Source: Gnetum montanum (Eukaryota > Streptophyta > Gnetopsida > Gnetales > Gnetaceae). Taken from it: a stretch of DNA of 38,862 nt. Shown here one piece after another: positions 11,051-22,930 of this stretch. Under the pieces are notes generated by a model. The model had not been told where the DNA came from and did not search any database. It saw nothing but the letters and a program-made list of their open reading frames with translations. Position 1 is the stretch's first letter, and every line of letters starts with the position of its first letter. A program made the translations under genes and the position numbers. The DNA lies in contig MNCI01027057.1 in NCBI GenBank assembly GCA_015680685.1, forward strand, positions 1 through 38,862. The letters are read 5' to 3'.

Positions 11051-11429
11051 ATTGAAATCCTGGATGTCCAACCTCAAAACCGAAATTGCCATGTATTATA
11101 CAGAGCCGTTCTTTGTCCTGTGTGATGGCCACCATGGCTGATCACTATTCCCAATGATTTTGCAGTGTTTTATTTAAGACATCGGAGAATAGTGTGCCAG
11201 TCTTCCTATCTTGCGGTAGAAATATTTTAATTTTGGATTTTAGCACCAATGTATGTGCCTGGATTTCATGGCCTTCTCCCTTTCTTTTGTCTGCACTTCC
11301 ATTCCTCTGCTTTACAACATTTTTTTTTGTTACTAAGTGTCCTTCAAAATATCCAACTTCAACTCTTCTCCCAGATAACTCTATCCTTGGAAAAATTTAG
11401 TTTTTCATTGTCTCAACTTTTCTCTCTTT
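11051..11429. other. Interval without an identifiable gene
   Basis: No domain was recognised on either strand. Short ORFs on the plus strand (11194-11431) overlap each other in different frames and are T-rich, so they are taken as chance. It probably continues the EH gene's upstream flank before merging into repeat sequence. Confidence 0.35.
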
Positions 11430-12196
11430 AGTGACCTTGGTAGGCAAGATTTTTTGTGCATATGTGAATGAAGACACATAGATATTGAAAAATTTCACCA
11501 ATATTTTGATGGGACAATTCATAGAAATATTTGTTCATGACAATCTCTGAACTGTTATTGCGATCCTTGCCATTATTAGCAATATAGAAAATATTCTTGT
11601 ACTTTATCTGCAAACACCTCAAAATATTTTCTACCATAAAGGAGCATGCTATACGTAGCAAATCCACTTCTCCATCTCAATAGTTCTATTGAAATATTTT
11701 GAAGGTTTCAATCATCTCATATCTCTGTTCCATGAAATGGCCAAAATGTGCCAACATTTCTGCCCCCTTAAAAAGCTTAAAGAAATTTATGCAAGCCTCA
11801 TTTTAAAACTGAACTGTACTTGAAGCTTTTATTGAACTTTTTACATTTGAATTGATAAATATTTTTGGAGGAAAATTCTCATTTAACATAAGGTGTGATG
11901 GGACAAAAACCTCATTCCTANTGAAGACAACAAATGACTGTAGGGCAAGGTTCACTTCCTAGAAGACTAGTGTACCAAAACCTATAAAGTCCAGGAAATT
12001 TGACTAGATCATGCATGAACACTTTGTGATTCATATGGTTGGATGTAGGGGNGAGTGAATCCTCATTTTCTTGGAGTGTACAAATTTTGTTTTCAACACC
12101 TCCTTTTTCAACCATCCTACTTCTTCCATTTGAAGTGATGTTATCCATCATGAAAGGTTCACTATAGATGTATATNAACATATAACTACTAAGCAC
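11430..12196 (-). other. Coding-like minus-strand stretch, unidentified
   Basis: Two minus ORFs (12196-11918 and 11667-11428) with a readable stretch between them suggest an old protein-coding sequence of about 250 codons with a few stops and frame changes. Readable segments include 'NHMNHKVFMHDLVKFPGLY' and 'NKYFYELSHQNIGEIFQYL'. I do not recognise the family. Single ambiguous bases at 11921, 12052 and 12176 suggest a collapsed or polymorphic repeat. Part of it recurs at 23807-23935 with the same minus reading frame. Confidence 0.3.
11922..12050 (-). repeat. Dispersed repeat, copy 1 (partner at 23807-23935)
   Basis: About 129 bases align with 23807-23935 with many shared blocks, including GAAGACAACAAATGAC and CACTTTGTGATTCATATGGT. 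Both copies keep the same minus-strand frame around 'NHMNHKVFMH', so it is probably a piece of an element's coding region. Confidence 0.75.
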
Positions 12197-12222
12197 ATTG
12201 ACAATTTTATTTGTTTTGAAAA

Positions 12223-13956
12223 ATGTCTTCTTCTTATCATAGACATGATGATGTCAAATTCCTAGTCCCATATGAGTGTAAAGTCATATATACTCAACCA
12301 AATGAGTATGTACCATACTTCACCTTCATCCTACATTAGGATGAACAACTATGATGGCATGATATGGAGGGCAATATTGTCTGGACCCCTAATTGATTTG
12401 TACTTGGGATGCTATTTCAAACTCTTAAGAAGTTGGGCATTCTATATCTTCATGAGGAATATTTTATGAATGGTTATGACACTCATGAATACCATCTGAG
12501 TAAAACACAAAACAAGTGAGATCAACATTAGGAGAAACACGATGAGGCTACGAAGGAAAAGAATTTCACTAATCCGTTATTCCTACTAGATCAAGATGAC
12601 AATGAGGATTCTTCCTTTGAATATTCTTAACATGAAGATTCTCCACCCCTTGTTATTGGTAATGCAGGTGTGGCCTTGAACCTATGATACACTATTCATA
12701 AACCAAGTTTAGGAAAAGGTAATAGTTAAAGTAGGGAGTCAGGTAAACATCACAATGGCAAGGGATCTAAGGATGGAGTTCATAATGTGCAAAAGAGTGA
12801 TGGTAGACACATTGATGGTGGTGGTGGTCCACTTTCCTCTTCATTCTCTTCATTCAATTCCAAAAATTCCTCTTCATTTGCCAGTTCTTATAGAAGCCAT
12901 CGTCAACATAATCATGATGAAGGTGATCAATAGGAAAACAATGATCATCAAGGCCATCAAGTATGTACAGGTGGTAGGAACCATCATCAAAAAAATCATG
13001 ATGGGGAACCTCTGTTAGCAACAAGAAGTATGCTATACATTGTAGAGGTAGTTAGAATTCCAACCAAGTGTATGAAATACAGTCAAATCAAGCTCTTAGA
13101 CTTGAATAATATCCCACGATTTGACAGGGGATACAACTTTGATTCGTGGAATCATCTACATGCTTTTGATGGTTCTTGTGCTTTACAAAATATTGCAAAT
13201 GACTAGTATAAACTCAAGCTTTTTCCTAGGACACCCATTTTGAAAGCTAAGAACTAGTACCAATCCTTGGAACTAGAATCCATTCGCAAATGGAGTACCC
13301 TGTGAGAGCTATTTAATGACAAATATCAAACATACTTTAGAGTGTCTAATCTGAGAAGGAAAATCCAAGGCTAGAAATAAGAAACATATAGACCCTTGGA
13401 TGCCACCATCAATACATACTATTCACTCTTACATCAATTCCTGAGCCATGGTTATTCTTAGAGAGAATAACTTTGCCATGTCATAGGTGGACTCAAAGTA
13501 GAAACTAGAAGAACTCTTGGGGTATATGCCCAAGGGAGAATATTTGAACTAAGATCTCATTAGATCCAAATTTGTATATAATAGGTAGGAAACAAAGAAA
13601 TTAAGTTTCAAAAAAGAAAAAGTGCATAAGAGTATAATAGGAAGCCTTCCATTTGGAAATGGAAGGTCCAATTTTGTGACAAGGAGGAGTCACCACTCAA
13701 TGAAGTAGTGAATAGGAAAACCTTTCTGATCTAAAAATCTATTTCTAATATTTTTGTGAAGATTTATAAATTATGGGACTCTACTATTAAGATTGCTAAA
13801 GCATCCAAAGAATAGAATAGTGATCATGAACACAAGAGATGAAAAGAAGCTGAACATGCCTCCCAGAGAGGTAAGGGAAAAGCTACTACTATTAAGGAAT
13901 TTGTTGAGATAGACTCTAAAGATGATGTTGGTTATAGCATCTATCAATACGAATAG
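12223..13956 (+). pseudogene. Ty3/gypsy gag (Athila/Tat-like), stop-riddled but in one frame
   Basis: From ATG at 12223 a single frame of 577 codons runs to TAG at 13954-13956 without a net frameshift, but with many internal stops. It starts 'MSSSYHRHDDVKFLVPYE'. A low-complexity Ser/His/Asp/Gly-rich middle section follows (about 12750-13010). The Retrotrans_gag domain lies at about 13110-13470 and includes 'IPRFDRGYNFDSWNHLHAF', 'KAKN' followed by a stop where Trp is expected, then 'YQSLELESIRKWSTL' and 'LFNDKYQTYF'. Stops are mostly TAG/TAA where Gln is expected and TAG/TGA for Trp. Gag would form the virus-like particle of the retrotransposon. The conserved frame without indels suggests that methylation-driven point mutation, not deletion, killed it. 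It lies 0.6 kb upstream of pol, which is in another frame. Confidence 0.8.
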
Positions 13957-14557
13957 CTAATGAGGTGTTGCCCAATGATGTCACACTTAGAAAAAGTCTG
14001 GGTTGTACACATTGAATCCTTGACTAGCATGTAGGCAAGCACCCAAATGATTACCTTATCTTCAAGGTAATCCAAGACAATTCCACCAACAACAATAATC
14101 TTACTCCCCAAGTGGAACTCCACCACAACCATATGAACAATATAAATAGTGGCACAAACCACAATTTTGGGGAATGCTACTACCAAGGTAGCAGTATCCT
14201 TATAGGAAACTAGATCCATATGGGTACTATGTTCAGCAACCCATCTCTCTATGAAGTTCTGCAACCCACACCTTATTTTCGCATCACTATTATCCTTAAT
14301 AGTACCATCAAACACTTTCACCATCTACTTAAGGGGAGAACCCATATCCATACCACCTACCACATTCTTCTACTCACATCCTTCTATGCTTAATCCAATT
14401 ACCTCCCACTCCATCCATGTAGGGTTAGATTCTTTCACAACCACAACAATGAAATGCTATGAGGGCTATACAACCATATCCAAGTGGTTTGGATAATCAA
14501 TCCATAAAAAGACCCTTCTTCTAACCAAACAATTCTCTTTAGCCCTCATAACCTAGT
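13957..14557 (+). other. gag-pol linker region
   Basis: Plus-strand sequence between the end of the gag frame and the start of the readable pol frame. All three frames have open segments rich in His, Asn, Thr and Ser, so the true frame is unclear and at least one indel is likely. The 126-codon minus ORF here (13944-14324) is taken as a shadow. Confidence 0.45.
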
Positions 14558-17500
14558 ATGGTTGATTGTCCTACATCTCTAGTACCCTCATCCTCTGCAT
14601 CAAATACCTTTGAGTATCCTTCAAATCAAATGCCACTTTGGATCTATACTATGATATTAAATCATGCTATTTCCAATTGGATTAAGGTTGGAAATCTTTC
14701 CATGCAAATATTTAACCTAGAAAGTCATCTTCTTTACTTATAAATTACTGGACATGAGTCATGCAAGGCTCTTCTTAATTCTAGTTCTGGTGTCAATCTC
14801 ATCTCCCATGACATGTACAAGGCCTAAAACCTACCATCTCTCAAAAATAATAATATCTATATAAAATTGGTATATCAGTTAATTACTATTCCTTTGGGAT
14901 TAGTGGAGGACATTATGATCATAGTAAGTGGGTGGTCCTATCTTTCTGATTTTCTAGTGATCAAGTTTGAAAACTACAAAAGTGACTTACACATCATTAT
15001 GGGAAGGGCTTTGTTAAGCCCTATTCATGCATGTATGGGCATAAGGGACTTCTCCTTGGAAATACCTAAGGAAAATGAATTTGAAAAGCTAGAGAAGAAG
15101 CATATTCCATGCATCATGTACAACGATAATGGGTGCAATTGCGTGCAAAAGATTTGGGCCATTAAAAGTACATACATCAAAGCATGCAATCAATGTGGAA
15201 AAGAAACAAATATTCAAAGGTGTCTGTACATAGTAGACAAAAAATACAAAGGCACCTAATGGTTGATAGCTAACTCAAATAGTAGCATATTATCCATGGA
15301 ACCAACTGAGAACCTAACATGTGCTTATGTTGAAAGCATGAATGAACTTGAGAAAGTTCATCACCAACTCCTTGATGATGAAGATGATGATACCTATTAG
15401 GGAGAGTTGGAAGTCTCTAATAACTTCAAGTAGGAGTCCCTAGAGCTAACAATGCTACCGATCGACATGGAATATGCATTTCTAAACAATACTAAACTAG
15501 TCATAATTAATGCCAAAACTACTCCTAAACAAAAAATAATGTTGTTAAAGGTGATTAACAAATGTCCAATAGTCTTTTCTTGGTTATATCCCAAGCTAAC
15601 AAGAATAAATCCAAGGATATGCCAACATTCCATTTACATTGAGCTAACCATGAAGCCAAGAAGATAATCACAGAAGTAGATAAATACCAAAATGAAGTAG
15701 ATTTTCAAGGAGGAAATAAAGTAACTCCTCAAGGCAAGGTTTATCTATTCCATCATAGATAGTGAGTGGGCTAGCCCACTTGTAATTGTGCCAAAGAAAG
15801 ATGGCAAGTGGTAGGTTTGCATAGACTTTAGGTTGTTAAACATGGTGACATTTAAGGATTACTTTCCATTACCATTTGTGGATTAAGTATTCGACACCAT
15901 ATGTGCGCATTTCTATTAAAGCTTCATAGATGATTATAGTGGCTATAACCAAATCAAAATTGTGCTAAATGATTAGGCCAAGAATAACATTCATGAGTCC
16001 TTGGGAAAATTTTACATATTGTAAGATGTCATTTGATCTATGAAATCTCCTACAACATTTCAACGCCTAGTCCTTAGTGTTTTCCAACAGTAGATCAGTA
16101 GTGTTGTGGAAGTCTTCATGGATGACTTCTCCACCTATGGAGCTATGTGTGAGACAGCCTTGGATTACCTTGAGAAAAAACTAAAGAAATGTGTTGAAAC
16201 AAATTTGTGGATCAATTAGCAAAATAGTCATCTCATGGTCCAAAAAGGCATTATGTTGGGGCACCAAATTTCAAAGAAGGTATTGAGGTAGACCTAGAAA
16301 AGATAAGGGTCATCCAAGGAATTACACATCAACTAGAGATAGTCAAAGATGTCAAATAATTCCTTGGAGATACTAGCCACTACCGATGATTCATAGAGAA
16401 TTTCTCTAAGATCACAAAGTCATTGGTTGAGCTTACAAAGAAAGATGCTCCATTCATCTAGACGAAGAAGTGCAAAAATGCATTCCAAAATTTAAAGGAA
16501 AATCTCATAGAAACTCCAATTCTATGGGCACTAGATTGGTCCAAATCATTTCACATAATGATGGATACATCTAATTATGCTTTAAGAGTGGTTCATATGT
16601 AGCTAGATGATAAAAATCATCCATATTACATCCATTGTATGAGCTAAAGAATTATGGGTGGATAGCTAAATTATACCACAAATAAAAAAGAATAGATGGC
16701 TATGGTGTTTGCTCTTGAGAAGTTTAGGCACTATGTTCTTGGCTACAAGGTGTTTGTACACATAGACCATAATGCCATCTACTTCCTGATGAACAAGATG
16801 ATACTGAGCCTTCGTATCATATGGTAGCTCATGATCTTCTAGGAATTCGATTTCATGATGGTAGATAGGATGGGGACTAAGAATGTGCTTGCTGACCAAC
16901 TCTCTTGATTAAGATGGGACAACAAAAAAAAGGAAATCCCAATCTCTAATCAATTCCCAAATGAACTCCTCTTTACTATTGAAATTAATAAATAAATGCC
17001 CACATAACCAAAATGGTATGATGGAATCCTTACTTAGGAGATGTCATAAGATCTTAACTTTAGAAAGAAACAACAGTTTCTTCATTGGGCCAAATACTTC
17101 ATGAAAAATCAATGAACACTTTTAAAATGTGTGCATTGATGGCTTGGTTTGCTAGTGTGTGACTAATGCAGATTAACTACATGTTCTCTAGGATGCTCCT
17201 GAAGGTCCTTATAGAGGCCACTATGCAAGGAGGCAAATGGCCATAAAAATCTTGATGGAAAGAAATTATTGGCCTATAATCTTCAAGGATGCCCACTAGT
17301 TTGTCTAATCTTGTGAACGTTGCCAATGAGATGGTGGGATGACTACATGAATGAAGGGTCCTCAATAGTGGATTCAACCATTGGAGCCCTTTGATATTTG
17401 GGGCATACACTTCATGGGTCCCATCACACCCACATTCAATGGAAAGGTGTATATCATAGTAGTAGTTAACTACTACACAAAATGTGCAGAGGTAGTAGTT

Positions 17501-18250
17501 GGCACCAACTATACATCATCTATTGCTACTTAATTTATACAAAAACATGTTGTAAAAAAGTTTGGAGTACCACATGCACTAATTTCTAACAATGGAACTC
17601 ATTTTATAGATGCCAGTTTTAGAAAGATAATGCAATGCTTGGGGGTTGAACATAAATTAACAACACCCTATCATCCCTAAGCCAACTATCAAGTAGAGGT
17701 AACTAACCAGAAGATCAAAAAGATCCTAACAAGGACCATAAGCAAATATATGAGAGATTGGAGCACAAAACTCAATAATGTCCTATGGGCCTACCACTCA
17801 ACATGGAAACTCCCTATTGAGTACTCTCCCTATGAGCGAGTGTATGGAAAACTTCCAATGCTTCTTAATCAATTTGAACTTTGTACACTCTCAATAGCCT
17901 ATGACTTGAATCTTGACTTGAGTCTAGCACAAGAAAAAAGGACTAATCAACTTAAATGTGCTAGATGAAAATCTACTAGTGGCTCTATCTTTGAATTAAG
18001 TGCATAAGGAATTCAACAAGCAATGACATAACCTAAGGATAAGGAAAGTAAAATTCCAACCGAGCAATAAGGTTCTCTACTAGAACCCCACACATGTAAC
18101 TCATAAGACAAAGTTCCAAATGTTGTGGAAGGGACCTTACATAGTTGCTAAAACCTTTCCTTCTAGGGCCATGACCATATAAAAACCTGAGAGCCCTAAT
18201 AAATGGTATTTGGTCAACATCCAATAGGTAAAGCTTTTCCATGAGCCCAA
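14558..18250 (+). pseudogene. Ty3/gypsy pol: protease, RT, RNase H, integrase; inactive
   Basis: Domains run in Ty3/gypsy order. Protease (about 14700-15100): 'ALLNSSSGVNLISHDMYK', where the catalytic Asp of the D-[ST]-G motif is Asn (14777-14779), then 'LHIIMGRALL'. RT (about 15690-16260): 'VPKKDGKW', a stop, 'VCIDFRLLN', 'DDYSGYNQIKI' and the active-site motif 'VFMDDFSTYG' (FMDD at 16115-16126). The FMDDFS form is typical of the Athila/Tat branch. A frameshift follows near 16260. RNase H (about 16550-16830): 'MMDTSNYA' and 'MAMVFALEKFRHYVLGYK'. Integrase (17200-18000): zinc region 'GPYRGHYARRQ' to 'CERCQ', then the DDE core. The first Asp is His (17408-17410), the second is Asn (17588-17590) and the Glu is present (17696-17698). 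Many stops interrupt all domains. Pol would copy and insert the element; this copy cannot. Confidence 0.9.
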
Positions 18251-18327
18251 GAAAGCTAGTGTAACAAATACCTCAACAGATAGACAACCATGTTCAATTT
18301 TTAGAATCTCCTCCTTCCAACTTAGCC

Positions 18328-18340
18328 ATGGGGGAGATGG
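18328..18340 (+). other. Polypurine-tract-like sequence after pol
   Basis: ATGGGGGAGATGG lies about 80 bases after the last readable pol codons. A purine run here would prime plus-strand DNA synthesis and mark the start of the 3' LTR or 3' non-coding region. In Athila/Tat elements an extra non-coding or env-like stretch can separate pol from the LTR. Confidence 0.45.
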
Positions 18341-19834
18341 CCATCTATGCTAATTATTTATATGGCTCCTCAGTTTTTTCTACTTTTTTTTCACATTTTT
18401 GATTTTGAAAATTATTTAATTTTTACACATTTTTTATTTTTAAATTTTCCTTATTTTTATACCACCATTAGTACAAGTGAATCCCTCTTAAATATTTCAC
18501 ACTTTCTTGTATATTTTGCTTTGTTTTAGTGTGATTTTCAATAGTTGCTAATAAAACATGCTTTATTGCCAATAGGACATCGATTGCCATGGTTGCTAAT
18601 AATGGTGGTTTGTGTTTAATATTTGTTTGTTGATGTTTGGTTTCTATTTTTGAATTTTTATACTGATGACTCAATCTTGGTTTCTTTTTCATGGTTACAG
18701 GAAGTGAGTTCATGACATCCACCCATTCCACTAAATCTATGTTTTTCCTTGTTTTGGAAGTCTAAGGTTCCTTCCATTAAGTAAACTTTTAATCAATTAG
18801 TGACCTTGGTAGTTTCTAGTTGGGAAAGATTCAAAGGTTTGAATAGGGTATGACTTCAAGGGGACTCAATACTCTTTGTACTCTTCTACTTGCTTGAGTG
18901 CTTGGGTGTTTTTCATGAACCTTTTACTATTCCATTTCAACCACTTTAGGAAGTCAAATAAAGTCTTTGCATGGTGTGGTTCCCATAAAAAAAAATTGAA
19001 AGAAACATGTTGGGAATTCAAAACACATCCCTTAGATAAATAAACAAGCTACGAGCATTTGTTATTGGACTAGAAACATATGCACCGATGCTTGAAGGTC
19101 CCCTCTCACCAAGGCCCTCTCTCACTTCCTACATCTCTTTTCTTCTTTTTATGGAATGGTGGTTTTTTTATGGGAGCACTATTGTGTCTCAAGGAGGTGG
19201 ATTAATCTTAGAGTGGTGATGCAAAGTCACTGAAAGAGGCTAGTTTTGGTCTAGCCTAAGGATGAATCTTCTTCAGTAATTTTAAGCATGCAATCCACAA
19301 GGGACTTATGATCTCAACTTGGAAATCCATTCCACCTTCTCTGTCATCTATCACTACTATTCATAATTCACCTCACTACTAGTTTCCATGCTTTTGATTC
19401 CTTGATTTGGCTGAATGTATCTGAATTCTTTAGTAGATCCTTCTAGGTGGGTTCTTAACCTTCCTTACCATTAGTCACCTATGGAGTGCACAGGCTCCTC
19501 AGTTGAAGGTATGCAAGGGCAAACTAGGCATGTTTCTACTATGGGGAAGATCTACTTGCATATCTTTTAGTTGGAACATTAATCCCCTTACCCTTGACAT
19601 TGTTCCAATCATACCTTTCATGTGCCCCATTGTGCATCCCTCTCCATGCTTCTACACAATCTTATAACATTTATTCTCTACATTATTTTCTCCAATTTAT
19701 CAATTTTCTAAGCTCCAATTCCTTCTTCTACTATTTTCATTTCAATTGTAGTTGTTTGGGCTTCCATCTGACTCTAACTTCATTCAAAAAGTCCTTGTAT
19801 TTTTTAAGTTCTAGAAAGGTCAAATAAAGTCAAT
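18341..19834. other. Region downstream of pol without identifiable gene
   Basis: T-rich sequence follows the purine tract (18360-18460), then 1.4 kb with no recognisable coding domain on either strand. It should hold the 3' LTR of the gag-pol element, but I could not find a matching 5' copy upstream of 12223, so no LTR is called. The phrase GTCAAATAAAGTC occurs at about 18954 and again near 19817, a weak direct repeat. Confidence 0.4.
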
Positions 19835-19925
19835 GATGGTCCATAGCTACATCAACTAAGCCTAGTTAATGTAGCTAGCCCCATCGATTAGGCCCCATTA
19901 ACACATGCAAAAATAACTATAAATA
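19835..19925 (+). promoter_or_regulatory. LTR-type promoter with TATA box
   Basis: TATAAATA at 19918-19925 is preceded by repeated GGCC-containing motifs that resemble those upstream of the TATA box at 8091. The sequence after the TATA box differs from LTR-B, so the two share U3 motifs but not R/U5. It probably drives the coiled-coil element that follows. Confidence 0.45.
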
Positions 19926-20061
19926 TAGTTCAACACTTTACCATTTTTACAATTTCTTTCATAACACAAGGGAAGTTTTTGCCATTTTTCAATGCCCAAA
20001 ACCTTCCCAAGTCCATAACCTTCCAACCATTTGCCCAAATCACTTCATTCTTTGATCATAT

Positions 20062-20079
20062 AGCTATCAGAGGTAAGCT
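20062..20079 (+). other. Possible primer-binding site (initiator tRNA-Met type)
   Basis: AGCTATCAGAGGTAAGC contains TATCAGAG, the core of the TGGTATCAGAGC site complementary to the 3' end of initiator tRNA-Met. It lies about 140 bases after the TATA box, as expected if an LTR ends just before it. The TGG start is not conserved, so this is weak. Confidence 0.3.
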
Positions 20080-20369
20080 CTAAGTCATGGGGGCCACAAA
20101 TGTTTCATTTTTTATAGAATTTTTTTTGCCATTTCTCTAACTCCCGAAAAGTTTTATCTACAAACCCAAATTATCAAACATCAAGATAGAAGAAGTTAAA
20201 CTCTTCCAACAAGCTCCAGAAATAGCTACAACAAATAATTAATAAATAAATCATTAATTAATTAATAAAAAATTCAATCTACCATAGTCCAACCTTAGTT
20301 AAAGTATAGCCAACTAATGGGAAAGGTATTCAAGAATTTAAACTTTTACATTATATCTACTAATCTATG

Positions 20370-22930
20370 AATGTGTTGTGATCATAGATGGAACCAAAAG
20401 GAAAGCATCCATAGGAAGAAAGGCCATTCCAACCAAGGGAAAAATGACCAAGAAAGGGAAGGGGCTAGGAATAGACCCAATAAGAACCAGTGGCAACCCA
20501 CACATGGGAACCTCTTTAAGAGGATCCCAAAGTGGAATCTGTTAAGCAGATTTTGGAAGCAGAAGTAGCCTCAAAACAATCACAATGTGGAGAGGTACCA
20601 AGACTTGCACCAAGGTTTGAAGTCATATTAACATAAGCCTTCCTTGACATCATCAAGCCTTGCAACATCTAATGTTCAATTCTCTAAGAATTAAATTTTT
20701 GGCCATTTTTGGAGCATGCCCTAACAAAGGTTAAGACACAAATGTAAACCTCTTCCATGTGGCAAACTATCACTTCTAGTGGGGAGTGGTACATGGGAGA
20801 GACATACCTCTTCTAAAATAATAGAAGAATAGGCTCTATATTAAGATCAAGGATATCCAAGTGTCCTATTTGGCTGAGGTAATTGCATAGGTACTAGAAT
20901 TGCCTAACATAGGAACATAATTGGTACAGTTGTTGATATAGGATGACCTTAAAGCAAAGAAGGAGTGGACCCAACAATGTTATAGGGTTAACTACAAGGA
21001 TTTCAGCATGCTTACATTGACAAAGCACATCTACTTTAAGATAGTGGCCTATCACGTCAATACAACGGTGAGGCCCAGCAATGTGACCGCTTTTTTCACC
21101 AGAGCATGTGCTGCTCTAAGCGAAATATTTCCTAAAACTTCCACAACTGAACTTCCTAAAGATCAAGAAACATTTCAAGAAAAATGACCATGGAACAAAA
21201 ACCTTGCCCTTTCTATGTCTCATCAAGAAACTTTGCAATAGGAAAAAATTCATCCATTATGTTAATAGTACAATCTAGCATACTCTTGTAACTTCATGGT
21301 GTAAAATGATGAAAGATAAGACACCTACCACCACCAAAGAAGAGGAGTAGTAGCTACCACCTCTGCCACCCACTCAAAAAATAATGCTAAAGTCTAGTGA
21401 AGCCATTTAGTGCTTATGTGAAATCTAAGAGTAACTCTTACATGAGCAAGAATAGCATGCATAAATAAGTGGTGGTGATCCATCTGCATATTGACCAACA
21501 ATGAGTCACCTTAATGAGCTAGCTTGAACAATCAATTTGATGAAGAGAGGTGGGTCCATATTCTATGCTCACTGAATGAAATTTCCCACAAGATCGAATC
21601 CTAGTGCTTAAGAGATGACGGTGTCCTTATCACAACACCATCAATTCCTAGAAATTTCTGGGAATGCTACTTCCTTTTTGGTGTGCTTGGAGAAGGACAA
21701 CAAGGTAACTATACTAGTGATGTAGCACCAAGGGTAGGAGACAGCTACTAAAGTAGTAACTGACTGAGTTAATAAAGCACTTAATGCACCTGCGACATCT
21801 ATACCTAATGTAGCTGCACTTCAAGATGTGTAGATGTCCACAAGCATAGTCAATGGGAGATTAAACGAAGCTCAGCACAAAGAATTGTTGGATTAACTAG
21901 TAGGAACCAAGCTAGAAATTTTAAATATCTTCGATCTTCTAGATAACATCACTATAATCTAGTTGGAGTTACTAGAAGTAAGGGGTAAGTGCATCATTTT
22001 TAAGGGGAAACTTGAAATGGCTCAAGGATAAAATCAACACTTGGCCATAGAGATTGTTGAATTGCATGCTCACTTTGCTGACCCCATGCTCCTCAACCTA
22101 ACAATAATTAAAGATGAAGCTTTTCAATAACTTCAAGAACAATTCAAGAAGGCTGAGGAGGAAATGGTTACGACCATCTTCAACCAATCAGTAGCAAAAG
22201 CAAAGACATATTCAGTTTAGAAGGACTTTGTTTAGATGCACCAAGAGAACAAATCACTAATTGTAAACAATTATTGCCTACACAATGTTGATGCCCAAAA
22301 ATAATAAGTTCAAGACTTCATTCATCAATAGTAGGAGTAGCTTACCAAGATAAATACTAAGTTAAGGAAATTAGCTACAAAGAATTGAAATCTATCTATG
22401 AAGGAAGTCTGAGCCTTACACCAAAAGTCTACCATCAAGATTTCCATCTAGAAAAATGAGGCTCTCAAGTTTGAAAGAGTGAAGAATTAGTATAAATACT
22501 AGGTTGGCTTAGAGAAGGAGATCAATGACAAACACATTCAATTGGCTAAGGCAAAAGTCAACAAGAGTCTCCAGCAACTTCAACATGGAGGACAGGTATG
22601 GCAACCCATCATTGATGGGATTGATGCCTATAATAAAGCAACAATCTATCTAAAATAGTTGTAGATAGAAGAAATGACAAAATACATAGAGTTGGCCAAT
22701 CTTCATTATGGAAACTTGGCAATGTTGACTACCAGATGGTTGTAGTTAGAATTATAAAAACAAGTGGCCAACTCATACTTTCTATACAAGGTAGAGTTTA
22801 AGCACCATAAAGACACCAAGAAAAATCTTGAGATAATAAACACTGAACTCAAAGTTCTCTACATGCAATTCATAGACCAAAGATCTATTACTAAGAACTT
22901 GGCTAGGAGAATGAATGATTACCATGAGCT
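20370..22930 (+). pseudogene. Coiled-coil ORF of a non-autonomous LTR element, copy 2
   Basis: This is the second, diverged copy of the ORF at 5250-7830, on the opposite strand. The N-terminal 65 codons (20371-20568) are basic and rich in Gln, Asn and Lys. The globular part follows: 'EWYMGETYLF' near 20790, 'KHIYFKIVAYHVNTTVRP' near 21040 and 'LCLIKKLCNRKKFIHYV' near 21215. From 21640 to 22930 one frame reads for over 400 codons as a charged, Leu-rich coiled coil, ending 'TKNLARRMNDYHEL' at the assembly gap. It matches copy 1 over, for example, 'IELANLHYGNLAML' (copy 1: 'MGLANLHYANLAML') and 'ARRMNDY' (copy 1: 'ARRMSNY'). Stops fall mainly at Gln positions. There are no polymerase motifs. Function unknown. 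Confidence 0.6.

Larger units (their letters stand above)
12223..18340 (+). mobile_element. Decayed Ty3/gypsy retrotransposon (Athila/Tat-like), LTRs not identified
   Basis: gag, protease, RT, RNase H and integrase lie in order on one strand over 6.1 kb, followed by a polypurine-like tract. Integrase at the C-terminal end of pol defines Ty3/gypsy rather than copia. No chromodomain was seen after the integrase core. LTRs must lie outside this span if they survive. Confidence 0.8.

Noticed and set aside
13944-14324. 126-codon minus-strand ORF
   Set aside because: It lies inside a plus-strand gag-pol element at the gag-pol linker and shows no domain; taken as a shadow.
16666-17410. Minus ORFs 16666-16899 and 17177-17410
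   Set aside because: They are antisense to readable RNase H and integrase segments of the plus-strand pol.
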